Shown one piece after another: positions 47,030-58,247 of a stretch of 64,000 nt of DNA; position 1 is the stretch's first letter, and every line of letters begins with the position of its first letter. The notes beneath the pieces are model-generated. The model searched no databases, had not been told where the DNA came from, and saw nothing but the letters and a program-made list of their open reading frames with translations. The position numbers were made by a program, and so were the translations under genes. Origin of the DNA: Pseudopyrenochaeta lycopersici (lineage: Eukaryota > Ascomycota > Dothideomycetes > Pleosporales > Pseudopyrenochaetaceae); assembly GCA_003313425.1 (NCBI GenBank), contig NHZP01000017.1:124001-188000 (forward strand), given 5' to 3'.

Positions 47030-48690
47030 TCTCGGCAATCCGTTACATTAGCGCTACTACGCTAGCGTGCTTACCTAACGCGATTACTAGCCTAACTTAA
47101 AGTAGCTTACCTAGCTAGAAGAGGAGGTAATAGTTAATTATGTACGTAATCTAGATTAGCGTAGTTTTCCGCCTATATACGCAGCTATAGGTAATATAGC
47201 TAATAAGCTGCTAGCAGCGCGCAGTTAAGGTAAAGTTAGGTAGAAGTAGCTATATAACTTTATTAAGCGTATAGATAGTCTTAAAACACGTTTTACCTAA
47301 GCGTATAATAGGCAGAGAGCTCTATATAAAGACTCTTAGCTAATAAGCTACTAGTTTAAGCTAGTAGAGGAGATAAAGGTAAAATATAGTATTATAGATA
47401 AGGATATATATAATTTTAATAAAGCTAGCTTTAGGATAAGTAAGATTATAACTTAGCTAGTTATAACTAGGTTAGAAAGGAGGAGTTAGCTAAAGGCTAT
47501 CTAGCTAGGTAACTGCAAGTAGGAAACATTAATTTAAGGTATTAATGCAGCTAGCTAGACGGACCTACCCTTCCTAATCTTTGCTAGCTAGCATTACCTG
47601 TCTGCCTAGTACTACGAGGATGCTATTCTACGCGACTAGGCTATTTTAGTTAGTAATAATAGCTAGATGACTGATTAGCTTAGAGTAGCGTAGCTAAAGC
47701 ACTTTAATACTTACATAAAGACAAGGGTAGTAGGCGCGCATTAGCTGCTTATCCTTAATAGCTATAAGAGCTATCACTCTCTTAAATTTTAAGAGATCTG
47801 CAGAGAGAGCAACATCTATACCCTCTGCATGCTACTACACTCATCTTTTCTGCTGCAGCCTCTTAACGTTAGCTGCTTCTCCCCTCTTAAGAAGGCGTAC
47901 AACCGCTAGATAGAGAGCTTAATTAAGACCTACATTAACTACATTACTAAGCTTAAATTTCTACCTACCTTTAAAGCAGCCTTTAATTAAGCTTTTAGTT
48001 CAGCAAATATGCGCTCAGCATTTTGAGGGGCAGGCCTTGTCCCCCTCTAGCCAGACGTTGTCTTGTCAAAGCTAGATGTTCAACTGCGTATGCCATCACC
48101 AGCAGCTCAACTCGCAGCTCAGCTAGGAGCTCAGCAAGGAGCTCAGCAAGGAGCTCAGCAAGGAGCTCAGCAAGGAGCTCAGCAAGGAGCTCAGCTAGGA
48201 GCTTAGTTAGGAGCTCTCTGGGAGCCTCAAACACTAAGGAACGTACGTGAGCTTAAGGCTCAATCTACTCTAATTAGCGATCGCCTTCAACGGCATAACA
48301 GCTTATTACTAGCCTTAATTATTAAGGCGTTTAGTTAGTTTAAGAAGGGGGCTATAGTAGGGATAGATAAAGCTAAGCTAATAGAGGATAGGATTGCTAG
48401 CCTTAAGTAAGCTAATAAGGCAGTAACTTAGCGGAAGAAGCGTAAGAGAAGGTAGATTTAGAAAGGAGGAGTCTTAATAAAGGGAGATAGAGAAGATTTA
48501 CTTACTTAGTAAGAGGTTAAGCAGTAAATAGAGCGTAAACTGCGCTAAAGTAGAGGGTAACAAGGGCCTAGCTGTGGGACTCTAGCACGCTGTAAAAGAT
48601 GTAGAGAGACTAGACATAACTCGCGCACAAGTAAAAAAGATACTATAGGTGCTGCTGAAGCTAGCATCTAGATATCTAAATAGCAATTGA
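47030..48690 (+). pseudogene. Pogo transposase with C-terminal zinc knuckle
   Basis: Reading through RIP stops, the frame shows an N-terminal helix-turn-helix part (VNYVRNL then RSFPPIYA). Next come KTRFTQAYNRQRAL, then SIIDKDIYNFNKASF, where the first catalytic Asp of YNFDExGF is now Asn, then IQGINAA. The C-terminal tail contains VRELKAQSTLI and a CKRCRET.H knuckle near 48590-48625. This is the full domain order of fungal pogo transposases. An in-frame 12-bp minisatellite lies in the linker. The start is uncertain because the first codons are mutated. Confidence 0.85.
48115..48210. repeat. Minisatellite, 12-bp unit, eight copies
   Basis: The unit is GAGCTCAGCAAG. Five exact copies (48127-48186) are flanked by variants. 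In the transposase frame it encodes tandem GAQQ, and in other frames ELLA or SSAR, which explains the long spurious ORFs on both strands. Confidence 0.95.
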
Positions 48691-48782
48691 TTTTATGGTT
48701 GAGTAGGACGCTTATAGAGGTGCGCAAAGTTGGTGGGGTGGCCCGCTCGCTTACATGGCCCGCTCGCTTGCTATGTACGGTA

Positions 48783-49209
48783 CTAGTAAAGAAACTTAGT
48801 AAATTCTAGGCTATTCTAAAGCTTAACTAAGGAGAAATAGCTTATAAAATTTTAGCTAAACTAGTAGTAGAGGATAGTACTATAAATTAACTATTATATA
48901 AGAGCTATCTTAAAGCTTAATTAAGAGGGGATAGGATCTAGTCCTAGTACGTTAGTACTACCTTACTATTAAACTTACCTAAGAGGTAATAGCTTAAGTA
49001 ACTATATATTAACTACAGAGAGGAGCTAAAGCGCTGTAAGATCTGCTATTATATAAGGCAGTTAACACGCATAGTTAGGATAGTCTTAGTTAAAATAACT
49101 TAATTTAAAAGGAAATAGATAAAATAGCAGATACCTCTTACCTTTAGGGGAGAGGTGCTGCCTATATACATAAGCTAGAGCAGGCTAGTCCCGATCCAGT
49201 TATCTAGCT
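48783..49209. other. RIP-degraded sequence of unknown origin
   Basis: A plus-strand frame with few stops (for example LYINYREELKRC then ICYY) runs through 48830-49150, but I do not recognise it. Confidence 0.4.
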
Positions 49210-49245
49210 AGGTGAAAGGTAAGAGGTAAGAGTTACCTTTCACCT
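49210..49245. other. Perfect 13-bp hairpin
   Basis: AGGTGAAAGGTAA (49210-49222) is repeated inverted at 49233-49245 around a 10-base loop. The right arm is the start of the tandem array that follows. Confidence 0.85.
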
Positions 49246-49385
49246 GCGTCTAGTAACTTGGAAGGATCGTTACCTTTCACCTGCGTCTAGTAACTTGGAA
49301 GGATCGTTACCTTTCACCTGCGTCTAATAACTTGGAAGGATTAAACCCTTTCACCTGCGTCTAGTAACCTGGAAGGATTGAACCC
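49231..49385. repeat. Tandem repeat, 37-bp unit, four copies
   Basis: The word CACCTGCGTCTA recurs at 49241, 49278, 49315 and 49352, exactly 37 bases apart. Each unit carries TTACCTTTCACC and AACTTGGAAGGAT. The last unit is the most diverged. Confidence 0.92.
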
Positions 49386-49439
49386 TTATACGACTCGAGC
49401 CGTCTGGTGTTTATGGAATCAGGCTACCCAGCACTCCAA

Positions 49440-49648
49440 CGCCATCAAATTATGCACATCAGCCCGCCACCCCACCTAAGACATCGGAATCTGGCGGGCT
49501 CCGAAGAACAGCATCTAGTATGTTTATGCCGTTTGAGGACAACGAGGAAGAAGCTCAGCAACCTGGCATCATAGATGGAGTGGTAGATACGGTGAACGCG
49601 GCACGAGATATAGCCTATGTGGTGTGGAATGTTGGCTGGAGGAACTGA
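49440..49648 (+). pseudogene. C-terminal tail of a truncated gene
   Basis: An open frame ends MFMPFEDNEEEAQQP then GIIDGVVDTVNAARDIAYVV then WNVGWRN and a TGA at 49646-49648. The acidic linker followed by a conserved-looking hydrophobic end looks like the C-terminus of a larger fungal protein whose upstream part has been replaced by the 37-bp repeats. I cannot name the family. An ATG at 49520 would give only 42 codons. Confidence 0.45.
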
Positions 49649-50049
49649 AGCATGAAATCTTTTTGCGATCCGCGTCCGTCTTTTTGTCCAATGTATTATT
49701 CATAGGGACTTGGTTTCGGTCATTGGGCATACAAAGTCTGGGTCTGCGGGGTACTGCCTGGGTTTGGTGGTGGTGGTGTTCTGAGAATGCTTCCATTGCT
49801 ACTTTGGTTGCATCCAGATTGGTGGGACCTGGACATGGTCCCGTTCAAAGGTTGATAATAAATACGTTCAATACCCCAAAGATTGTCCGAGAGGGTACAT
49901 GTATAGCATCTTGATAAAAGGCGCTTTGAATCTTTATTGCTGTCGCAGCCCTTGCGATGCGGCAAAAATAGACTTACCACGATTTTGGTCCATTTCGGTA
50001 TCGGTTCCTTTCGTCTTTCGGTCCCTTTCTATTTCGGTATCACCCATTT

Positions 50050-50498
50050 GTGGCGCCTTTCTGGGGGTCTTCGATCAAGCCTCGGGACGTGGTGTTGAGC
50101 ACGGCATTGCGCTCCTAGAACCTGGTCTACAAGAACGAAGCGCGATGCCTTGCGATACTGGCTCGGAGCGCCATGAATTGGAGAAGGAATTCTTAAATTT
50201 AGATTTGGAACAATTGAGTGAGAACTCGCAGGCTAAAGCAGGGCAATTTGCAGCAGATGACGATTCAGTCGCACTGAGGGCGACAAAGATGAGGGGGAGG
50301 TTCAGGCAACTGACCTTGGCCTTACGTGGCAAGGAGAGGAGAGATGTTGTCGTTATCACGCATGGCGTCTTCATGAAATTCTTATCTGGCGAAGAGGACA
50401 TCGATCTGCCTAAGCCGGATAGAAATCGTACATGATCAGGGAGAACAAAGAGGATGGGTCAGTGATCTTGACTCCAGTTGAACAATTCGACGAATAGT
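50050..50498 (+). pseudogene. Phosphoglycerate-mutase-like (histidine phosphatase) relic
   Basis: The frame ending at 50435 contains LLEPGLQERSAMPCDTGSER and RRDVVVITHGVFMKFL. These correspond to the middle (LQE..PCDTGS) and the second catalytic His (THG) of fungal histidine phosphatases. The N-terminal RHG motif is absent. Near 50415 the frame shifts, and the C-terminal end (KSYMIRENKEDGS) continues in another frame to a TAG at about 50498. It is therefore a truncated, frameshifted remnant rather than a RIP victim. Confidence 0.7.
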
Positions 50499-50524
50499 AT
50501 TGTTGAAGCACTTGCACGTTCTCA

Positions 50525-51064
50525 ATGAGACAAAGACCAACCTTCTTGCTTTCAAGGTATAGTGCTTTCCGCTCGTCTAAATTTCATGTATCGATCCCTC
50601 TCCCAAGGGGACAGCCAATAGCCGCAAGTAGTTTCGCGATATCGAATGATAGTAGCAAGCATGGAATGGGCGTGTGTCATGTCTTTGTTCTTGCGACACT
50701 AAATTCCGGAGACTTGCTGCCAGAGCTTCGAATGGATGCTCTTGCTTCCCTGTTTACTCCTCTCCGTGCCGCACAAGATGAAATCATGGGAACCTCCTAA
50801 CAATACTTCAAGCTGAATAGCTTCGCAACGCATCCCGAGCATCAGGGTCGTGGTGCCGGTTCGATGATGTTGGATTGGGGTATCAGCAAGGCTGACAATG
50901 AAGGTTTGGTCATTTACCTCGATGCTTCGAGTAAAGGGCGGCCGATGTATGAGAAACACGGGTTTAAAGTGGTGAAGGCCATTAAGTGGGATAGGGTGCC
51001 ATGGGGAGGCAAAGGAGTGGATTGCCATTGGAGTATGGTGTGGCAGCCAAAGAAGGTGGAATGA
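50525..51064 (+). pseudogene. GNAT-family N-acetyltransferase, one internal stop
   Basis: One frame from the ATG at 50525 to the TGA at 51064 is broken only by TAA at 50798-50800. After the stop it reads YFKLNSFATHPEHQGRGAGS, whose QGRGAG is the acetyl-CoA pyrophosphate-binding loop. It then gives YLDASSKGRPMYEKHGF, the closing strand of the GNAT fold. The first 60 codons look less conserved and may not be the true N-terminus. The stop could be a simple C-to-T change of CAA. It would be a small cytosolic acetyltransferase of unknown substrate. Confidence 0.72.
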
Positions 51065-51559
51065 GGACTGTAGCGAAGTATATAATGGATATCTTGGTGA
51101 CAAGACGTATGGATAGAGTGGATGAGAAAGCGTGATTTCGTCGAATACAAGTTCTAACTTTAACAAAAGAGATCCTCATTCTATTCTAAAGCTATTATTG
51201 TGAATCCAGTTGCAGTCTTCATGGAGAACATTATAATGAAATAACATAAGTGCGTGAGGATATGATCATTGGAGCGACCGTCAATAGAGAATCCTAAAAG
51301 AGGAGTGTCTTGAAGAGATCCAGGGGTGATAGAAACAACATTGACTGACCTAGAGATGCTACGTATCGAGGATCGAAAAAAGGCAGGTGGTAATTTGGTT
51401 GAAAGCAGAAGATATGACGCAATGAAGGGAAATTTACATCTTGAATAGCGACCGCTGACTTCCATCTTCATGCTTAACCATCTTGAAATTTGATGGCTAT
51501 ACGAAAGCCAAATCAGTCTCCTAGCCTGTGAAGCATGCACAAGTCGCTATGAAAGGCAT

Positions 51560-51875
51560 AGTGTCATCTGTACGGTCAGTAGGAGGCCTTTTAGTAAATT
51601 CGTGTTGGCACAAAACATTTTTCGTCACGCACACAACTCAACTGGTGCGCACAGTAGCCACATGCTGTTGGTGCCTTGCACTAGGTTCCTATGTGGCCGT
51701 ATATTTGGCACTTGAAGCACTGCTTCACTCGGCACTGTCGCTCGTATCGCTCACTCTGGAAGACCTCACTCTGCTGGACCAGGCCCTCGTCTATGATGTC
51801 GTCTTTTTCAATTGTAGAAATGGACAGCTCAAAATACAGATAATTTAACATTGCCCAGGTCGTAGATATCGCCAA
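51560..51875 (-). pseudogene. LINE ORF1 zinc-knuckle relic (Tad1-like)
   Basis: The minus-strand frame reads EGLVQQSEVFQSERYER then QCFKCQIYGHIGT, a stop in place of the next residue, then CKAPTACGYCAHQLSC. This is the CCHC knuckle pair typical of ORF1 proteins of fungal Tad1-type LINEs. No reverse transcriptase follows downstream, where the GNAT relic begins. Confidence 0.65.
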
Positions 51876-51899
51876 AGGTTGCTAGTAATTTCTATACTG

Positions 51900-53184
51900 T
51901 CTTACAACCCACAAATGAGCATCCACCTTACTTTCTAAAGTCGGCGCTCCTTCCAACACCAAGTGAAACCTGCGACTCAAGACAGTGCATCCGCCGACCT
52001 AATCTTCTGAATCCACCGATGCTCTAACCTAGTCAACAAGACCAGAGCTGACCTCGGTAGGAAAAGGTATAGGATATCTAAATCGGGGGTATTCGACTGG
52101 CCTTTCTACTAGCTCTGTTAGTAGAACCTTTGCAGTCACCTGCCAGAAACTTAGATCAGCTAGGATAGAAGTCAGAAGTTAGAAATAAAAGGAATAACAA
52201 ACCGCAGTTGTCATCCAGCCGATACTCTCTGCAGGGATTAGTAGTGTTTGAGCGTGCTAGTGGCGTATGAATTTTTTCACTTACATTGCGACAACATTGA
52301 CAGGACATCTCTTGTGTGTTTCCTGGTACTTAATGCACCAAGTCCGTACCGTGTACCGAAGATGGAAGCAGTTATAGTGTATTTGGGTGTAGTCACACAT
52401 GCTAACACTTAACTAACTTTATGTGGCGTGCGATAAATAGAGCAGGATAGAATCGCAACACCGTCATCAGAGTCGAAAAAACAAGTCACGATTCGAAAAT
52501 TGATAAGGAGCATTCACTCCAGATGATGGATTGGCAAAGTTAGGCGTAATAATTGAAGGAGATGTTACAGTGATTTTGTCTTGCTGGGAAACGTTTAGGG
52601 AATGTATAATAGGATTAATGCAGAAGCTGCTTTAATGGTTTTGAGAAGCAGTGCTGCTAGGACGAAATACTTTAAATAGCTATGGCATATCCTTGAGTCA
52701 ACGAGAGGGGCTTTTCCTCAGCAGTCCGATGCGGTATTGGTTGGGAGATACACCGATAATGACATTGATGAAATCTCTATTGTCCACCGCCGTTATCTGC
52801 AGGTTAAGCGAGACAGTCGCGATTAACCTATTATCATGCTTCTCTGGCACTTTTCGCAAAAACCAGTTCAGGAATGCCACTCAGGCTGATTTGCGCCACA
52901 TCATTTGGTGGATCGAGTCGGAAGCATGACCGTAGACCACTTGAGAGTTCGAATGAATGCACATGCGTCAAATGCTGGCCGTTCTCATGCCATCATAACA
53001 GATAGTTATTTCCTCGTTGGTCATTTCATAAATGGCACAGCTGTATTAGGAAGTAAAAAGCATTCTAGCATACGCAGCGTTTAGAGTTTGCCAATGGGAC
53101 TCTAACCCGGGTTGCCGGTTGAAAGATCGTCGATGAACCAACTTCTGCTTTCAGCTGTAATAACAAAATTAGAGTGCCCCCTCA
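51900..53184. other. No recognisable gene
   Basis: Short open frames only. The frames at 52651-52929 (plus) and 52880-52698 (minus) overlap and have no motif I recognise. Confidence 0.5.
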
Positions 53185-53196
53185 CCCCCCCCCCCC
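53185..53196. repeat. Homopolymer C12
   Basis: Twelve consecutive C bases immediately upstream of the pogo relic. Confidence 0.95.
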
Positions 53197-53525
53197 AAAA
53201 TCTGGTGCTTGTAAAGATAGCTAATTCCTATGGCGTTGATCGCGTAACCTTCGCGCGGAGACATCAGGGGTTATCAACCTTCGCGAACCATCAAGTCTCA
53301 AAATCAGCAAACTCCCCATCCACATCAAGAGCCGGAGCTTATTAAATACATTGAACAGCTTAATAGGCAAAGCTTACCACCTAGTCGAGCTATGATATAA
53401 TATGTTGGTTCACAAGTAGCTAAAGAAGAGCTTGGCAAATGCTGGGTTGATCGCTTTATCCAGCGGTATTATAGGTTTATTGTTATGCCACGATACGTTG
53501 AGACTCTAGAATATCCAGAAAGAGA
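53197..53525 (+). pseudogene. Pogo-type transposase, N-terminal relic
   Basis: The plus strand reads ANSYGVDRVTFARRHQGL (a pipsqueak-like helix-turn-helix), then after a frameshift near 53330 PELIKYIEQLNRQSLPPSRAMI, a stop, and ELGKCWVDRFIQRYY. These are the DNA-binding blocks of fungal pogo transposases. The DDE domain is missing. It is not the missing half of the relic at 29890-30420, which is on the other strand and 23 kb away. Confidence 0.7.
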
Positions 53526-53529
53526 AGGC

Positions 53530-54938
53530 GTCTTCTCAAACAAACGGCTTGATTGTTTTTTCTTTCTCGGCGGCTATGGTAGAAGACCTTAAACAGTATG
53601 TAGTCATCTTCCAATTGCAGCTTTGTAATAGGCAAATAACATCGCAACAGAACGAACCTGTCTTCCATACAGATCGGATGCTAATCCGCGTAGCATCATA
53701 TACTTGGCCTTTTCTAAACATTTTTTGAAACTAAACTGTACAACATTTGCTCTGACCTTAAGCCATGATATAGCTTTCATGTCGCAGAACTACCAATCTT
53801 GTATACCTGGACTTAGCTCCCCGACCTTGACTTGTACGTATCTGCGCAGGAAGACACATTAAGGAATTGAACATACTGAAACGGCGATGCCACGGGCCGT
53901 GCAATCTAACGCAGAAGATGCATGGACCACAGTTCAAGATATGGTATGATACGCAGCGAAACTCTGCAATTTCTATCATGAACATTCACTTAGAAGCGAT
54001 GGCTGTGGGGCAAACTTCAGCGTGAACAGACTTTGTCGCAGGATTGTATGTGGCCAGTGCCGGATTGCAAGTTGTTCTGTAGACGACTTTTGCTTTCACC
54101 TACTCTAGGCAGACAATCTTATCTCAGCGGTCCATTGCATTAAACTTATTATGGCCTTTAAGATTAAGAATCAGACCCGGAAGGTCAATACTCTATGACG
54201 TGCTGATAGAATTCAATCGAAAGTGTAATGGACCACACCAGGGAAGTGCTTACGAAGAAAAGCCCTTCTAACTGGTAAACAGGCGCAAATAATAGCGATA
54301 TGCATCTCTACTATCCTAAAGTTGGATTAAACCTCTCTGTTGGATTCGAAGGTATTATATACTAACTACTATATTCCATTGTGCATATATTCCCACGTAA
54401 TGTCTGGATTAGGAGCCATATCCACTGTTGTCTTTAATCTAATAATGCTGATAATCAGGACTCTGTCCCCAGATTAGCGCATTCTCCTTCTAGTCATGCT
54501 ATAGTGGGGGTAATACAATCCTCCCGTTATAACTATTAATACTAACCCTATCCTTTCCTATTTAGGAAGCTGGATCTTTCGTAGCATAAAGATAGGCAGA
54601 AGAAGAAGAATAGTGTCTGTAGTTGTATTTATTACGCCAGAGAATATATTAATTTTTGACCATTTAATGCATGAACTGCTAGAGATGTTTAGATCCCAGA
54701 ATTTTTTAAGTGGCTGGCAAGCGAATAGCTAGTGAAATGACCCTATAAGACTATATACTACTACTACAGTAATAGTAGTATAGATAGTTTTTTTAGGTCT
54801 CTGCGGCAAGGACCGTAGGAAGAGGACTAGGATTGACACCTTACTAAACATGATTGAAAGGCCGTAGAATGTGACGCAAATTGCGGCAAACTAAATTCTG
54901 TTATTAGCTAATTTATCCTATGCGGGATTATAAGTAGA
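53530..54938. other. Intergenic sequence, no recognisable gene
   Basis: Composition becomes AT-rich after 54300. Short frames such as 53985-53758 (minus) have no identifiable motif. Confidence 0.5.
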
Positions 54939-54939
54939 C

Positions 54940-55413
54940 TAAGTTTTTACTTTAAGGAAATTGCTATTAAAGGTGGAAAATGGGACATCCCATAAATGGT
55001 GCCCTAATCCGTATCGAATAACTAGACCTAATAAGCTAAACATAGGATGCAATAAGCGCAGGATAGACTTACGTAAAGAGTCGACACTAGACGATGCGCA
55101 TGCTAGAAGCTTAAAGGAATAAAGGTTAGGTAGGCGCATATACAAAGCGATTGGGAACTAACCCATGCGAGAGCGGTCATATCTAAAATATAAGTTTATA
55201 CTTATTCCTGCTAATGTCTAGAGACTTACAATCGTCAACTCCTACTGAACGTATAATAAAGCCTGTTGTATAAAGCCGCAGTGCCACAAATAATACTAAG
55301 ATAATAGGTAAGATGATATTCGCAATCAAGATAACGTGTTGAAGAGATGGTGGGTCAATGAAATTTGGCGTAACTCCTGGAGGAGGAGGAATTGCTCCAA
55401 CAATTGAAGGCAT
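54940..55413 (-). pseudogene. Pth11-like (fungal rhodopsin-domain) membrane protein, 5' part
   Basis: An ATG at 55413 starts MPSIVGAIPPPPGVTPNF, then one membrane segment and LRLYTTGFIIRSVGVDD. This is the conserved N-terminal region of Pth11-like seven-helix receptors. A GTAAGT donor at 55229 and a TTTTAG acceptor at 55183 define a 47-base intron. The splice restores a Tyr after GVDD and continues YMTALAWVSS. The frame then degenerates, although YGLGHHLWDVP (about 55005-54975) is the extracellular loop motif of the family. Only about the first third of the receptor remains. Confidence 0.72.
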
Positions 55414-55583
55414 TGCCCCGCGAATAATGTGAAAGATGTGTTTAGTAGTTTAAAAAGGCTAAGAATATATTGTGATAGTGTAGTAGAGTAGCAGAGCTGT
55501 TTGTGATTGTTTGTCGGCGTGCAAGAGCATGCAGGGCCCTGAGGAACCATTACCCTTAAGGTTCTTTTGGAATATTGAACCAT

Positions 55584-58247
55584 GCAATTACCTGACGCTA
55601 AAAGCTATTCTGTGGGTTACGGTTATGCTTCCGATTCCGCGAAGAAAGTTCTGTGGCGCCTAGGGAATTCTAATTGACGGGTCCTATGCGAAAAGGATTT
55701 CTCATCCCTCACTTAGAGTTTTTCTAGCCTGCTCTTAGTAAGTCATGGACTTAAATGGCGTCTGATAGATATTTCCGTCCTAACTAGAGATAGCAGATTT
55801 ATGAGCCTGCCGAAACCGAAACTGCGCTGCGCTCACTCGTTAAATTTTTGGTTTCAAGATGCGAGTCTGACGCTTTAGGGCTTGGGGATCCTCACAGCAG
55901 CCCACTCCACATGTCAAGCATTTCTTCCTACTTTAGTGGCGTTGCAATACTTAGCGCGCACAACTGACCTGAGCTGAGTTATCATAATATTCAGGCGCTG
56001 CATCCCTGGAATCAATCGCAAGCATGATACATATGTACGGCGTAATCTAGCATTTGGGTTATGAGTTGCGGGGTCGATCCTGGGGTGGAAGACTCCGCAC
56101 CCGCTTCCCCGATTAAAGCGAGTCGTTCTAGGGGCTGTAGCGACGGCGATTACCTTGGCGCCCTCCGGTGTATAGATCATGCAGCATCTCTCTCTTGACC
56201 AGCCCGCTGATTATCTCTTGCCTGCTGCTTAGGTCCCCTCGATTCTCCTTCGTTCGTCGCGCACACCGGTCAGGCATGTGCGCCGGCACCACCACCACTC
56301 TCCTACCGAGATCACCACGTGCTGCATGACCGCCACTGCCTCGCCTTCAAGGGTGAGGCCAAGGTAAGTCAGCCGCCCTCCTGCTTGTGGTGGCGACCTA
56401 CAGCGCCAAGCAGTTTGATTACCGAAATATTACTTGTAAGCATGCTCACATAGCGCGACATATGCTGTGCTGCATTGCTCCATCTGTCGTCTATTTAGTC
56501 TTGGGCTCGTGGTAGCAAGGGGGTCGAACGTGTAATGTGCTTATGTCCAGGAGTTCTTGTCCTCAGCTCCAGTCGAGAAAGGGATTGCTGTCAAACTAGA
56601 TTCGCCCTTCCTAATAGATGGAGGTCTCCCTGAACAATTCTTTTTTTAAATCTTATCAATGTAATAACCTATCACATTGCGCCACAGTCTCCTGCATTGA
56701 AGATTGCTTATCCGCGGCGTCGGGTATCTTTCCTAGCTGCACATCATCTGTGGTCCTTGCTGCCGGGCCCATGCATCCTTCTCAGTTCACCATGTTCGTT
56801 ATGCACAGAATAGCATACAGTACGGAGATGTGTAGCAGAAATCATTGGCGCGGTCGTAACTTCTTGGCATCCATCGACAGGCTAGACAGCGCATTGCTTG
56901 TGCCTGAAGGTTGTGAGCGGGCGCCTGCGACTGGGCCGGGAGCAGGCAGCAAGTGCGTCGGCTGACTCGCAACATGGCTATTGTTTAAGGTAGCGGCACC
57001 CAGTCTTGCGATGAAAGTGTCATGATAGAAGATGCGGAGGCAGGAAGGTAGTGCTTGGATGCCGTATGGGTCGATGCTGTTCATATTACTCATATTGCTT
57101 TCATGGGGTTGCAGCACTAGGAAAGTTGTCCTAGCACGCATAAGAGCTAATTTCACAGTGCTTTGCACCGACTGCGCTTGGAGTCGCAAGAGGGCGGTAG
57201 GAGGTGTACGCTGACCGTCGGAGACTGTTATCGCTTGCATCCCTAGGACGAATCTGAGCACGTGCCATCAAGTTTTGTGTCTGTTTGGTTCGAGTCATTT
57301 AGACATCCATTCACGCTACTGTTTCACCTATTTCGCAATCCAGAAAAAAAACTAATATAGGCCCTAAAAGTACTCGGACATAACCAGTCAGCTCTGAAAC
57401 CAAATCTAATGCAATAATTTTTAATTTAAGCTTGAGCCCTTTACATAATGTTCAGATTCTCTTATGCGTAAAATTAGGGGCAGAACACTAACCTACCTAA
57501 GCAGGTTAAAAGAAAATTATATACTCTTGAGGCGTCTCAAGTTCGGATCAGGCATTAAGAAGGTAAGATAATTGTTTTTCCTGCCTAGATAGGTTACCAC
57601 GCCCCCTTTAGTCCAGCGCGACGCTAACAATATTTCTGCTGGATATTGGAACGCTCCGCCGCTTCCTACTATCTCCCACAATTTAATTTTTATGACTTCT
57701 ATTTCGCTGCAGCGACTAGTTCTAACCACACCCTTTCTTCCAGAACCCTAATTATGATGTTAGCTCGGCGTTCCTAATCAAAAAGCCAGATCGCTAGGCG
57801 ATTTTAACGACTTATTCCCCTCAAAGATGCTAATCTACCTGCACGACGCCGGCAATATTTCATGCTAATGACGTTATGGCCACCTACTTTGGCCAGCCAC
57901 CCGCTTTGACCACCCGTTTTTAAAAACAACCAAAATACTAGTAAAGTAAACATCCTTGGACACGACTGAATTAGAGGCGGGCAGGTTTCGTTATTTTGGC
58001 TTACATTAATGCAACCCTTGCGATCTGATCAGCTGTATTATGCGCACGGTGTCTAGCGGCGATTCAGGCGATGCATGGGATAAAGGTGGAGATAAAAGTA
58101 AGCTGAAAACCACAAAACTCTTGAGAATAAGATTTATATGATCGCATGCTATAAATTCTAAATAGCCGCTAAACTTTCTCGTCTTAATGAACCTATGAAA
58201 ATAAAAGGCTCTTATTACTACTCCGAATCTTTACTGCCTCGAATAGC
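55584..58247. other. Intergenic sequence, no confident gene
   Basis: Several short frames (56180-55914 minus, 56618-56965 plus, 57261-56842 minus, 57729-57517 minus) overlap each other and show no known domain. A possible exon end with a GTAAGT donor lies near 56363. At 57875-57920 related words GGCCACCTACTTTGGCCA and GACCACC occur, resembling a decayed element end without a partner. Confidence 0.45.

Larger units (their letters stand above)
46698..48780 (+). mobile_element. Pogo-type DNA transposon with TA target duplication
   Basis: Terminal inverted repeats of roughly 60 bp (46698-46760 and 48718-48780) share CGTACATAG(T/C)AAGCGAG and a repeated GGCGAGCGGGC-like word. TA dinucleotides flank both ends (46696-46697 and 48781-48782). 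The internal plus-strand ORF is a pogo transposase. The size of 2083 bp is typical. RIP damage is moderate and uneven, heaviest before 47800. Confidence 0.88.

Noticed and set aside
49360..49437. tRNA-like sequence on the minus strand
   Set aside because: GGGTTCAATCC resembles a T-arm and a long variable arm can be drawn, but no 5' acceptor strand pairs with the 3' end and the D-arm is unconvincing.
56618..57261. Overlapping frames of 115 (plus) and 139 (minus) codons
   Set aside because: They overlap each other, neither has a recognisable domain or splice signals, and the amino-acid composition is not protein-like.
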